Assembly: GCF_000425585.1 (NCBI RefSeq)
Contig: NZ_KE384400.1
Span: 215,395 to 279,394 of the forward strand
Length of the DNA: 64,000 nucleotides
Source: Terrimonas ferruginea DSM 30193
GTDB lineage: Bacteria; Bacteroidota; Bacteroidia; Chitinophagales; Chitinophagaceae
Direction of reading: 5' to 3'
Shown: one piece after another, positions 18,230-26,756 of the stretch
Numbering within the stretch: the stretch's first letter is position 1
Layout: every line of letters starts with the position of its first letter
Notes under the pieces: model-generated
Told to the model about the DNA's origin: nothing
Seen by the model: the letters and a program-made list of their open reading frames with translations, nothing else
The model's database searches: none
Program-made: the position numbers and the translations under genes

Positions 18230-19293
18230 AATAATGATTGATATACCTGAATATATTGAGCAGCATTTTTATCCCAATCAAATTGCGAAGCACGTTTGAT
18301 CAAGGCGGCTGACAGATCGGTTGACTGATAACGTTGCATGCCGGATGCAAACACCTGCTGCATGTGTTCGCCGTCAAATGATGAAAAGTAAAAGGCTACA
18401 TCGCCACCGATCTCCGGCAGGGAAGTGCGGTTGGACAGGAAAAGGGGTTTGCCAAAAATCATGGCTTCTACAACCGGGGCACCAAAACCTTCGGCGAGTG
18501 ACGGATGCACGAATGCCAGACAGTTGCGCAAATACCAGGCCTTATCCGCTTCCGATACGGGGCCTGTCAGGCGTAAACGATCGGATACGCCCATATCACT
18601 GGCGAGCTGCTGCATTTTAGTGATATAATCAGGCTCATCCAATCTTCCGGCTACTACCAATTCAAGCTCCGGATTATGATGAAGCAGGGGCAGCAACGAA
18701 TGGTAGTTCTTTTTAGTATTCACATAACCCATACCAAATAAAAAAGGTCTTGATACCAGCGGCTGCTGGAACGGAATGGTATCACTTTCTACCCGGTGGG
18801 TACCATTGTGTATCACATATAGGGGCTTGTTGCCTACTTTGCAATTTTTTAACACATCCCCTTTCGTAAACTCCGATATACATACGATGGCGTCGCTGCG
18901 GTCAATCAGTGATTGTGTATGGGAGATGCTGCGCCGTTGCTCTTCCGGCGATTTGCCTTCGTGCAAAGGATTGAGATCATGAATGGTCAGCACCACTTTG
19001 GTATCCGGATGCTTGCGTTTGTCTGGAATAACGCGCCCTGATTGAAAAGGTGCATGCCACACCTTGCAACCATGCAGAAAAGGCTTCCAGAGTTTATGCC
19101 ATTTCTTTTCTACAATCGTATGACTACCACCACCGAACGCATCTTTCTCAGCAGGAGGAACGTACATTTTCATCGGTTCTTTTCCTACCGCTTCCAACTG
19201 CTTGTTTACAGCCAGACCAATGTTAAGACAATAATGATATAATCCTGAGTGGGGGAACCGCATCAGATCACAATCAAGAATAATTGAAGCCAT
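18226..19293 (-). CDS. Glycosyltransferase, GT4 family
   Basis: 355 residues, GT-B fold glycosyltransferase of the GT4 type, probably transferring a nucleotide-activated sugar to a surface polysaccharide or lipid-linked acceptor at the cytosolic membrane face. It starts MASIILDCDLMRFPHSGLYHYCLNIG. The C-terminal donor-binding domain has FLFGMGYVNTKKNYHSLLPLL, LRLTGPVSEADKAWYLRNCLAFVHPSLAEGFGAPVVEAMIFGKPLFLSNRTSLPEIGGDVAFYF, with the EGFGxPxxEAM signature. It is a paralogue of the divergently transcribed GT4 gene at 19537 and is translationally coupled to the methyltransferase downstream. Sugar specificity is unknown. Confidence 0.92.
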   Translation of the reverse strand: MASIILDCDLMRFPHSGLYHYCLNIGLAVNKQLEAVGKEPMKMYVPPAEKDAFGGGSHTIVEKKWHKLWKPFLHGCKVWHAPFQSGRVIPDKRKHPDTKVVLTIHDLNPLHEGKSPEEQRRSISHTQSLIDRSDAIVCISEFTKGDVLKNCKVGNKPLYVIHNGTHRVESDTIPFQQPLVSRPFLFGMGYVNTKKNYHSLLPLLHHNPELELVVAGRLDEPDYITKMQQLASDMGVSDRLRLTGPVSEADKAWYLRNCLAFVHPSLAEGFGAPVVEAMIFGKPLFLSNRTSLPEIGGDVAFYFSSFDGEHMQQVFASGMQRYQSTDLSAALIKRASQFDWDKNAAQYIQVYQSLL

Positions 19294-19536
19294 ATAGGGA
19301 GTTATAGTTGGATCAAAGCCTTCGCAAAAGAACGCATATATCTTGCCACTTTAGTTAGAAAACTTCAAAAATTATCGTCTCAAAAAATAAAGTTTACCTC
19401 GTGCAACGGTAATTAAAAGCACGTTGTCACGGTGATCAGAGTAGTCAGGTATGACTTTTGCTCCTAAATGGAAGTTTTGCCTGCCACACCATTTTTTTCC
19501 ACCACGATTGGCTTTGATTTTACTAAACGCTCTGAA

Positions 19537-20592
19537 ATGAAGAATATCATTTTTGATTGCGAACGCATGAAGTATGCTGATACGGGTCTGTACCATTATT
19601 GTTTAAACCTTGGCAGGCACCTCGAAAAGAAATTGGAACACAGTGAGCACCTCACTTACTTCGCTCCTTCATCCGTACGCCCGGCACTCAATGACCATGC
19701 AGGACATATTTCCCAAAACTCGTTACAGAAGTTCTTCATGCCCTCTACAAGAGGATTCCATATATGGCATTCCACTTACCAGAGTTCGTCTTATATACCG
19801 CAACGCAACCGCAGGATCAAAGTAGTGCTCAGCATTCATGATCTTAATTTTCTTTATGAAGGAAAGTCAGAGGCGAGGCGGGACAAGCATTTGCGTCACC
19901 TGCAGCAGAACATCAACCGCGCGGACGTAATCGTCTGCATCTCCGAATTCTGCCGTAAGGATGTATTAACGCATTGCGACACAGGCAACAAGCCGGTGTA
20001 TGTTATTCACAATGGCACCAATACTTTGAAAATGCCTGGCCTGTCGCGCAACTCTTATAAACCCGAACGCCCTTTTCTCTTTTCATTGGGCGTTATCTGC
20101 CGCAAGAAAAATTTCCATGTATTACTTCCTTTGCTGGAACAAAACCAGGACATGGAATTGCTGATCGCGGGGCGCCCCGATGATCCTGAATACATGCAGT
20201 TTATACACCAGTCTGCCCGGCAGTTGAAAGTGGACAACAATCTTCGCCTGCTGGGTAATATTTCCGAGTACGAAAAATCATGGTACTACCGTAATTGTTA
20301 TGCTTTTGCGCTGCCATCGATTGCGGAAGGATTCGGATTGCCCGTAGCAGAAGCCATGTCTGTCGGTAAACCCGTATTCCTCTCCGACCGCACCGCTCTT
20401 CCGGAGATCGGTTCGGATCTGGCTTTCTATTTCCGTGATTTTACTGCACAACACATGCAGAAAGTGTTTACCTCCGGTATGCAGCAATACAGGGATGAAA
20501 ACATGCACAACGCAATACGGCAACACAGCGAATCGTTTTGCTGGGACAAAGCCGCCGCTGAGTACCTGAATATTTACAGAACCTTATATTAA
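19537..20592 (+). CDS. Glycosyltransferase, GT4 family (paralogue)
   Basis: 351 residues from the ATG at 19537, which gives MKNIIFDCERMKYADTGLYHYCLNLGRHLEKKLE, aligning end to end with the neighbour at 18226-19293. An upstream in-frame ATG (19468) adds 23 residues with no counterpart in the paralogue. Donor-domain signatures are intact: FLFSLGVICRKKNFHVLLPLL, LRLLGNISEYEKSWYYRNCYAFALPSIAEGFGLPVAEAMSVGKPVFLSDRTALPEIGSDLAFYF. The ABC exporter gene follows after 28 bp, so the two likely form an operon for synthesis and export of a glycan or glycolipid. The divergent paralogue pair suggests local duplication with inversion. Confidence 0.92.
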   Translation: MKNIIFDCERMKYADTGLYHYCLNLGRHLEKKLEHSEHLTYFAPSSVRPALNDHAGHISQNSLQKFFMPSTRGFHIWHSTYQSSSYIPQRNRRIKVVLSIHDLNFLYEGKSEARRDKHLRHLQQNINRADVIVCISEFCRKDVLTHCDTGNKPVYVIHNGTNTLKMPGLSRNSYKPERPFLFSLGVICRKKNFHVLLPLLEQNQDMELLIAGRPDDPEYMQFIHQSARQLKVDNNLRLLGNISEYEKSWYYRNCYAFALPSIAEGFGLPVAEAMSVGKPVFLSDRTALPEIGSDLAFYFRDFTAQHMQKVFTSGMQQYRDENMHNAIRQHSESFCWDKAAAEYLNIYRTLY

Positions 20593-20620
20593 ACCCTTGT
20601 TAGACGCCACCACCTGAAGT

Positions 20621-22456
20621 ATGAAAGTATATCGCCGACTGTTAGTATATGCCCGGCCATTCAGCCGGTTTATCGTGCCATTTTTCGTATTTACCTTACT
20701 GGGCGTATTTTTCAGTGTGTTCCAGTTTGCGCTGATCATCCCTTTGCTCAACTTTTTATTTGATCCGGTTAACACCGCAGATGCTGCGAAATATGCCACA
20801 GCACCTGACTTCCATTTCTCCGCTTCTTTTTTCAAAGATTATTTTTACTACCTCGTCTATTCCTTCAAGACCAGCAATCCTGCCTATGCTTTATATTTCC
20901 TGGCAGGCATGATCGTAGCGGCGGTGATTCTTACGAATATCTTCCGTTACCTGGCACAACGTTGCATGATCAATGCGCGTACGCTGCTCGTAAAAAGATT
21001 AAGAGAAGCCCTGTTTGATAAAATCAATCGCCTTCATCTCGGTTACTTCACCAAAGAACACAAGGGTGATCTCATCTCGCGGTTGAATACCGACGTGTAT
21101 GGTATCGAAGGTGCCGCGGCCAGTTCTATCGAAGTGTTGTTCAAAGAACCTTATGTAATGATCGGTTACTTCGTAGCCCTTTTTGCCATCAGTGCAAAGC
21201 TGACCCTGTTCACGCTGCTGATTATTCCCATATCGGCAGTCGCCATTGCCGCCATTACCAAAAAATTGAAACGCGAAGCCAAAGAAGTACAGGCATCTGC
21301 CGGCCGCCTGCTCACCCTCATCGATGAAACATTGATGGGCATGCGCATCATCCGTGCATTCAATGCTACCGGCTTTGTGCTGCGTCGTTTTTCACAGGAG
21401 AATGATTTTTACAGAAAGGCCAGTCTTGCCTCGTTCAGTAAACGTGAACTGGCTCCTGCCTTCTCCGAAGCGGCAGGCGTTATTGTTGTAGCCTGCATCC
21501 TTGTATACGGTGGCGGGTTAGTGCTGGCGCCCGGCGGCGGGCTGCAGGCAGGTGCGTTCATTGCCTTCATTGCCATCTTCTCGCAGGTGATCCGTCCGGC
21601 GAAGGCCATCGTAGTAGCTCTTTCCAATATACAAATGGGACAGGCTGCGGGTGAACGCATTCTCGAGATCCTCGATAAACCGGTGGAAGTGGCAGATCGC
21701 CCGGGTGCTGTTCCGCTGACTTCCTTTGAAGAAAGCATAGAACTGCGCAATGTCACTTTTGGTTATACCGACCGCACCGTGTTGAAAGGAATTGACCTGG
21801 TGGTACAGAAAGGAAAAACGATTGCCCTCGTCGGCCCTTCCGGCGTTGGTAAATCCACCATTGCAGACCTGGTTCCGCGCTTCTATGATGCCACCGGTGG
21901 CGAAGTGCTCATCGACGGAAAAAATGTAAAAGACTATACGATGGAATCCCTGCGCAGTCACATGAGTTTTGTAACGCAGGAGATCATCTTGTTCAACGAT
22001 ACCATTTTCAACAACATTGCCCTCGGACAACCCGATGCAAAAATGGAAGACGTGATTTATGCTGCCAAAGTAGCGAATGCGCACGAGTTCATCGAACAAA
22101 CAGAAGACGGTTATCAGACCAACATCGGTGACCGCGGCATCCGTCTCTCCGGCGGCCAGCGTCAGCGCCTGAGCATCGCCCGCGCCGTATTTAAAAATCC
22201 TTCCATTCTTATTCTCGATGAAGCCACTTCGGCACTCGATACCGAATCGGAAAAATCCGTACAGGAAGCGCTCAACAACCTGATGCGCGGACGTACCACG
22301 CTCGTTATTGCACACCGGTTAAGTACGATCAAGGAAGCGGATGAAATTATTATCCTGCAGGATGGCGAGATCGTGGAAAGAGGCAGTCACGATCAGTTGA
22401 TCGAATCGAAAGAGAGCATTTATCATCGTCTTACGCAATTACAGCGCATCGCTTAA
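20621..22456 (+). CDS. ABC transporter, fused permease/ATPase (MsbA-type exporter)
   Basis: 611 residues, one half-transporter of a homodimeric type IV ABC exporter in the inner membrane. The six-helix transmembrane domain (about 1-330) has hydrophobic segments at FIVPFFVFTLLGVFFSVFQFALIIPL, YALYFLAGMIVAAVILTNIF and later stretches. The nucleotide-binding domain has Walker A VGPSGVGKST, Q-loop FVTQEIILF, signature RLSGGQRQRLSIARA, Walker B ILILDEATSALD and H-loop IAHRLST. Family members flip lipid A, other glycolipids or peptides; the glycosyltransferase immediately upstream suggests a lipid-linked glycan (inference). It converges with the protease gene with only 3 bp between stops. Confidence 0.93.
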   Translation: MKVYRRLLVYARPFSRFIVPFFVFTLLGVFFSVFQFALIIPLLNFLFDPVNTADAAKYATAPDFHFSASFFKDYFYYLVYSFKTSNPAYALYFLAGMIVAAVILTNIFRYLAQRCMINARTLLVKRLREALFDKINRLHLGYFTKEHKGDLISRLNTDVYGIEGAAASSIEVLFKEPYVMIGYFVALFAISAKLTLFTLLIIPISAVAIAAITKKLKREAKEVQASAGRLLTLIDETLMGMRIIRAFNATGFVLRRFSQENDFYRKASLASFSKRELAPAFSEAAGVIVVACILVYGGGLVLAPGGGLQAGAFIAFIAIFSQVIRPAKAIVVALSNIQMGQAAGERILEILDKPVEVADRPGAVPLTSFEESIELRNVTFGYTDRTVLKGIDLVVQKGKTIALVGPSGVGKSTIADLVPRFYDATGGEVLIDGKNVKDYTMESLRSHMSFVTQEIILFNDTIFNNIALGQPDAKMEDVIYAAKVANAHEFIEQTEDGYQTNIGDRGIRLSGGQRQRLSIARAVFKNPSILILDEATSALDTESEKSVQEALNNLMRGRTTLVIAHRLSTIKEADEIIILQDGEIVERGSHDQLIESKESIYHRLTQLQRIA

Positions 22457-22459
22457 TGA

Positions 22460-23875
22460 TCAGGAAGGCATTTCCTTTGACAGGCGTAATTGTCTCCGCT
22501 GGCGGTAGATAATATAAACGCCGCCGATCACGAGGGCAAAGGCAATGATGCGGAAGAAATTCTTTTCGATAAATGATTGACGGTCGCCGCCCGCGGCCAT
22601 ACGCTTTTCACATTCGGTAATAAGCAAATGTACCCCGGGATAATTACCGTTGATGTTCAGCACTTCTCTGAATTTACTCAAAGCCTTACGATAATAACTC
22701 TGGTAAAAAAACTGCAACCCCTGGTTAAAGACCTGGCTGGCGTGGCTTACACGCGGCTTTACTTTAACGGAATCGATGAACTCCTGTATTACAGGCAGGG
22801 GTATGGCGAAATTAAAACCGCTGGCCAGTGTACCCGTGCGTTGTTCGAGTGAGCCAAAGGTGGCAAGGCCAATCACGTCGCCTTTTTCATCGCAAACCGG
22901 GCTGCCGCTGCTGCCATGTGCGATCAATGCATCCATTTGTATCACGGGCCAGCCTCCTACTGATTTTTTTACAGCGCTCACCACACCCGATGTCAACGTT
23001 GGTTCGGTAGCCGCATCGAGCGCCAGGAATACGTTATTGCCCGCAGGTTCCGGAAAACCCAGCACCAATACGCGGCTGCCAATACGCGGCTGGGTGCTGT
23101 TGCTGATACGCAATACCGGAAGATTGCGCACGTCATTTATTTTCAGAATAGCCACGTCCTTGCCCGGCATCGCTTTTCCCTTTATCAACACCTCTGCTGG
23201 TTTTTTGATCCGCGCCATGTGTTCATCACCGTTGTCGATACGGTACAATACATTCAATTCTTTGCGCAGGTTGTTCAGCACCAGCGGCGACATACGGGAG
23301 TAAACAAAACTGTACACATCATAAAGCAGGTTGCGTTGTTCTTCACTCAAGGTCATCTGCCAGGCAGATTCCAGTGCATTGATATTGGCATCCGTTACTT
23401 CCTGGAAAGTAGACAGCAAAAATTTCCGGCGGATAAATGCGCTGTCGCGTTCGATCACATGGCAGTTGGTGATAAGATGCCCTTCACCGGTAATGAAGAA
23501 ACCCGTGCCATTGGACAATACGCGGTGCTGTTGCGTGTAATATTCGGTGGTCGGGGAAAAGTAGCGGATGGGGTTGGCATATAGTTCCCGGATCACGATA
23601 TCGAGTTTTTGTTCACCGGAGAGACCGCCGCCATGATCCAACCGTTTCACCGAATCAACCAGGCGGTTGAAGGTCGGTTCATTGACGGCCACTTTGTTGG
23701 CATAAACCGTTGCAGAATAGACGGCCTGCACCATGGCAATACCGGGTGCGTTACGCGCATAGTTTTCCTCTACACTGATCCCCTGAGCGTTTGATCCTCC
23801 GGAAATGAACAGCCCGATAAAAAAGCTGATCAGACTCCGGGCAATTATTCTTCCGGCCCGCATGTTTAATAACAT
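22460..23875 (-). CDS. Membrane-anchored trypsin-like (S1C/DegP-type) serine protease
   Basis: 471 residues. After a signal peptide (ending about GGSNAQG) comes a trypsin-fold protease with the full triad: His in HLITNCHVIE, Asp in MPGKDVAILKI and Ser in AHGSSGSPVCDEKGDVIGLATFG. Between His and Asp there is a long insertion of about 90 residues, mostly helical and charged (VTDANINALESAW .. EHMARIKKPAEV), unusual for DegP. No PDZ domain is evident. Instead the C-terminus has a short TPR-like pair of helices (VFNQGLQFFYQSYYRKALSKFREVLNINGNYPGVHLL) and a final transmembrane helix (FFRIIAFALVIGGVYIIYR) with a basic tail. An envelope quality-control or regulatory protease is inferred; the substrate is unknown. 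Confidence 0.88.
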   Translation of the reverse strand: MLLNMRAGRIIARSLISFFIGLFISGGSNAQGISVEENYARNAPGIAMVQAVYSATVYANKVAVNEPTFNRLVDSVKRLDHGGGLSGEQKLDIVIRELYANPIRYFSPTTEYYTQQHRVLSNGTGFFITGEGHLITNCHVIERDSAFIRRKFLLSTFQEVTDANINALESAWQMTLSEEQRNLLYDVYSFVYSRMSPLVLNNLRKELNVLYRIDNGDEHMARIKKPAEVLIKGKAMPGKDVAILKINDVRNLPVLRISNSTQPRIGSRVLVLGFPEPAGNNVFLALDAATEPTLTSGVVSAVKKSVGGWPVIQMDALIAHGSSGSPVCDEKGDVIGLATFGSLEQRTGTLASGFNFAIPLPVIQEFIDSVKVKPRVSHASQVFNQGLQFFYQSYYRKALSKFREVLNINGNYPGVHLLITECEKRMAAGGDRQSFIEKNFFRIIAFALVIGGVYIIYRQRRQLRLSKEMPS

Positions 23876-23902
23876 ATTTTCAAAATACGAAAAAAGGTTT
23901 AA

Positions 23903-24055
23903 GGATTATGGCGTGAGGTATAAGGGAATAAGTTTAAAATATTTAGTAAACATCCATAGCCATCACAAGACCCGCTCCCGTGGTTCGTGTATACACGAAC
24001 CGGTAAAGCGGACCTCTACTTGTTATTGACTATTGACCATTCACTATTGACTTAA
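23903..24055. repeat. Heptad repeats flanking a 20-bp palindrome
   Basis: AAG-type heptads (gtttaag gattatg gcgtgag gtataag, about 23900-23930) and ATTGACx-type heptads (about 24026-24052) lie on the two sides of the palindrome at 23982-24001. The 317-bp gap between the protease and the esterase genes holds no credible gene. Confidence 0.6.
23982..24001. repeat. 20-bp perfect palindrome (dispersed element)
   Basis: GGTTCGTGTATACACGAACC, identical to the core of the 32-bp palindrome at 43488-43519. Truncated versions occur inside each unit of the repeat array at 42605-43430. Confidence 0.85.
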
Positions 24056-24192
24056 AAAAAAGCATCTTTCGCACAATTTTACCACTGTTCCTGCGTATAT
24101 CTGAACTAAAACCATACCTGCCGGGCCAAAACAGGAATAATTATTGCTTTTTTGCTCCGTAAGGATTTAATTTTCCAACCTAAACCTTTTGC

Positions 24193-25032
24193 ATGAAAAA
24201 ACTCCTGCCCCTGCTTATGCTTGTAATGACGGCTGCCAGTTGCGTAAAAGATAACGACAGCAAAAACGTACCCGATACCCAGATCAATGTTTCATACGGC
24301 AGTCATGCCCAGCAAAAAATGGATATTTACCTGCCGCCGCAACGGAGCAGCAGCACCACAAAAGTGCTGGTAATGATCCACGGCGGCGGATGGTCAGGTG
24401 GCGACAAAAGCGATTTTACCGCGGGCATTGCCGGCGTTCAGCAATTATTGCCAGGCTATGCCATTTTTAATATCAATTACCGCCTTGCGGCTACCGGTAA
24501 TGTAAATCCTTTTCCTGCCCAGGAACAAGACGTGAAAGCCGCGATAGAATATATTTACAACCGCCGGGAGCAATTCCAGATATCGGAAAAATTTGTTTAC
24601 CTGGGAGCCAGCGCCGGCGGACACCTGGCATTGTTACAGGGATACAAACATACCAGCCCCGTGCGCCCCAAAGCGATTATTGACTTCTTTGGTCCCACGG
24701 ATTTAACCGCTTTATATAATAACAGTGCACTCGCAGCCCTGCTATTGCCACAAGCCCTGGGCGGAACGCCCACGTCCAATCCCACCCTTTATCAATCCAG
24801 CAGTCCGATCAATTATGTAACGGCCCAGTCTTCTGCCACCATGATTTTACAGGGCGGTATCGACGATCTTGTTCCGCCATCGCAATCAACCGCATTGCGC
24901 GACAGACTGAATACGGCCGGCGTTGCCAACCAATATGTATTTTATCCCAATGAAGGACATGGCTGGGGCGACCCCAGTGCTACCGATTCTTATCTGAAGA
25001 TTGCCGCATTTCTGCAAATACACAATCCCTGA
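24193..25032 (+). CDS. Alpha/beta-hydrolase lipoprotein (BD-FAE/HSL-type esterase)
   Basis: 279-residue exported carboxylesterase-like enzyme. The N-terminus is a lipoprotein signal with lipobox MTAASC (Cys about 17), so the protein is expected on an envelope membrane. The hydrolase core has the oxyanion motif MIHGGGWSGG, the nucleophile elbow GASAGGH, the acid in GGIDDLVPP and the catalytic His in NEGHGWGD. HGGGW plus GxSAGG is typical of the hormone-sensitive-lipase/BD-FAE branch acting on small acyl or feruloyl esters; the substrate is not determinable. Preceded by a repeat-filled gap and probably monocistronic. Confidence 0.9.
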   Translation: MKKLLPLLMLVMTAASCVKDNDSKNVPDTQINVSYGSHAQQKMDIYLPPQRSSSTTKVLVMIHGGGWSGGDKSDFTAGIAGVQQLLPGYAIFNINYRLAATGNVNPFPAQEQDVKAAIEYIYNRREQFQISEKFVYLGASAGGHLALLQGYKHTSPVRPKAIIDFFGPTDLTALYNNSALAALLLPQALGGTPTSNPTLYQSSSPINYVTAQSSATMILQGGIDDLVPPSQSTALRDRLNTAGVANQYVFYPNEGHGWGDPSATDSYLKIAAFLQIHNP

Positions 25033-25136
25033 TAAAAACAGGTTTCGTTTTTACTAACGGAATCAGTATATTCGATATAACGGTTGCACACATCAATGAT
25101 GTGAGGCAACCTTTTTTTTATCGCCAACTGACTGTC

Positions 25137-26585
25137 ATGAACGGAACGCAATTATTTGAGCAATACCTCCCGTATGCCGGGACATGGGATGAAATGTGTA
25201 CCGGTGAACATATCCGGGACCAATACAGCCAGGTCTTCAAAGACATCAGCCAGTTGTCCACCGAAGTGCTGCTGCAGAAAGACAGACAGGCCGGAGAGTT
25301 GTTCATGAACCAGGGCATCACTTTCACCGTGTACAGCGATGATGCGGGAATTGAAAAAATATTTCCCTTTGACATCATTCCCCGTATCCTTACGGGTGCG
25401 GAATGGCGGCACATCGAGCAGGGAATCGCACAGCGGTTAAAGGCACTCAATCTTTTCCTGAAAGACATTTACTCGGAACAACAGATCATCCGCGATGGTA
25501 TTATTCCCGCAGAACTGATCGCGAGTTGCCCGCACTACACGCGCGAAGTATATGGCGTACGCGTGCCACATGACCTGTACATTCATATTTCGGGTATCGA
25601 CCTGATCCGCGGGCAGGATGGTACATTTTATATATTGGAAGACAACCTGCGTACACCGTCGGGCGTGTCTTATATGCTGGAAAACCGGGAGGTAACCAAA
25701 CGCATATTCCCCGGCATGCTGACCGCAAGCCGCGCACGGATGGTGAACAATTATCCGCTGTTGCTGCATGAAATCTTAGGCAGTCTCTCGCCGGGACATC
25801 TGTCCAATCCTACCATGGCGTTGCTCACACCGGGCGTTTATAATTCTGCTTATTTCGAACACACTTTTCTTGCGCGGCAGATGGGCATTCCGCTGGTAGA
25901 AGGAAGAGACCTTGTGGTAGACAATCACAAGGTATATATGAAAACGACAGCCGGACGTCAGCAGGTGCATGTGATCTATCGCCGCCTCGACGACGAGTAC
26001 CTCGATCCGCTGGTATTCCGTCCGGATAGCGTATTGGGCGTACCGGGGCTGATCAGCGCTTACCGCAAAGGAAACGTCGCTATCGTGAATGCCGTAGGCA
26101 ATGGTGTGGCCGATGACAAAGCCGTATATGCTTACGTGCCGGCCATGATCAAATACTACCTCAACGAAGACGTCATCCTGCCCAATGTGCCCACCTACAG
26201 CATGGAAGACAGAGAGGCACGTGAACATGTATTTGCCAACATGGAAAACATGGTGATCAAACGCACCAATCAGTCGGGCGGTTATGGTATGGTAATGGGC
26301 GACAAAGCATCGGAAGAGGAATTGAAAGCCGTGAAAGAAGCCATACTCGAAACACCACGTGAATTCATTGCGCAGCCCATCATTAAGCTATCAACCGTTC
26401 CCTGCCTGATCGATGGCAAGCTACAGCCGCGGCACGTGGATCTTCGTCCTTATGCGTTGTGCGGTCCGGCCGGCATCCGCATTGTACCCGGCGGCCTCAC
26501 CCGTGTAGCACTCCGCGAAGGATCGCTGGTAGTGAATTCATCGCAGGGAGGCGGAAGTAAGGATACCTGGGTGGTGGACCTGTGA
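25137..26585 (+). CDS. Circularly permuted ATP-grasp protein (type 2, DUF404/DUF407)
   Basis: 482 residues from the ATG at 25137; a GTG 36 bp upstream is possible but less likely. The sequence has the hallmark blocks of circularly permuted ATP-grasp type 2 proteins: LNLFLKDIYSEQQIIRDGIIPAEL, HDLYIHISGIDLIRGQDGTFYILEDNLRTPSGVSYMLENR, GRDLVVDNHKVYMKTTAGRQQVHVIYRRLDDEYLDPL and the C-terminal NMVIKRTNQSGGYGMVMG .. FIAQPIIKLSTVPCL .. HVDLRPYALCG. Such proteins are predicted carboxylate-amine/peptide ligases. They almost always travel with an alpha-E protein and a transglutaminase, which are exactly the next two genes. The product of the system is unknown. Confidence 0.92.
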   Translation: MNGTQLFEQYLPYAGTWDEMCTGEHIRDQYSQVFKDISQLSTEVLLQKDRQAGELFMNQGITFTVYSDDAGIEKIFPFDIIPRILTGAEWRHIEQGIAQRLKALNLFLKDIYSEQQIIRDGIIPAELIASCPHYTREVYGVRVPHDLYIHISGIDLIRGQDGTFYILEDNLRTPSGVSYMLENREVTKRIFPGMLTASRARMVNNYPLLLHEILGSLSPGHLSNPTMALLTPGVYNSAYFEHTFLARQMGIPLVEGRDLVVDNHKVYMKTTAGRQQVHVIYRRLDDEYLDPLVFRPDSVLGVPGLISAYRKGNVAIVNAVGNGVADDKAVYAYVPAMIKYYLNEDVILPNVPTYSMEDREAREHVFANMENMVIKRTNQSGGYGMVMGDKASEEELKAVKEAILETPREFIAQPIIKLSTVPCLIDGKLQPRHVDLRPYALCGPAGIRIVPGGLTRVALREGSLVVNSSQGGGSKDTWVVDL

Positions 26586-26752
26586 GGTAGAAGGCGTAAG
26601 GCCCGACACTTCGGGCTAGGGCATAAGGTAAAAAAAAGGCAATAAATGAATAAGTCAATAGGTCAACGACTTATTCACCTATTCACTTATTGACGATTCA
26701 CGATTGACCATTCACCCTTTTGAATTTTGACTTTTTAATTCTGAATTTCCCA
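26586..26752. repeat. 7-bp-phased repeats within the ATP-grasp/alpha-E junction
   Basis: Starts with AAG-type heptads around a short GCCCGA..TCGGGC hairpin (about 26612-26632). It continues with heptads that fold back on themselves (gaataag tcaatag gtcaac .. gacttattcacctattcac, about 26648-26690), then ATTSACS heptads (about 26686-26717) and TTTGAAT TTTGACT TTTTAAT TCTGAAT (26719-26746), ending 10 bp before the alpha-E start codon. Confidence 0.7.
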
Positions 26753-26756
26753 CCGT

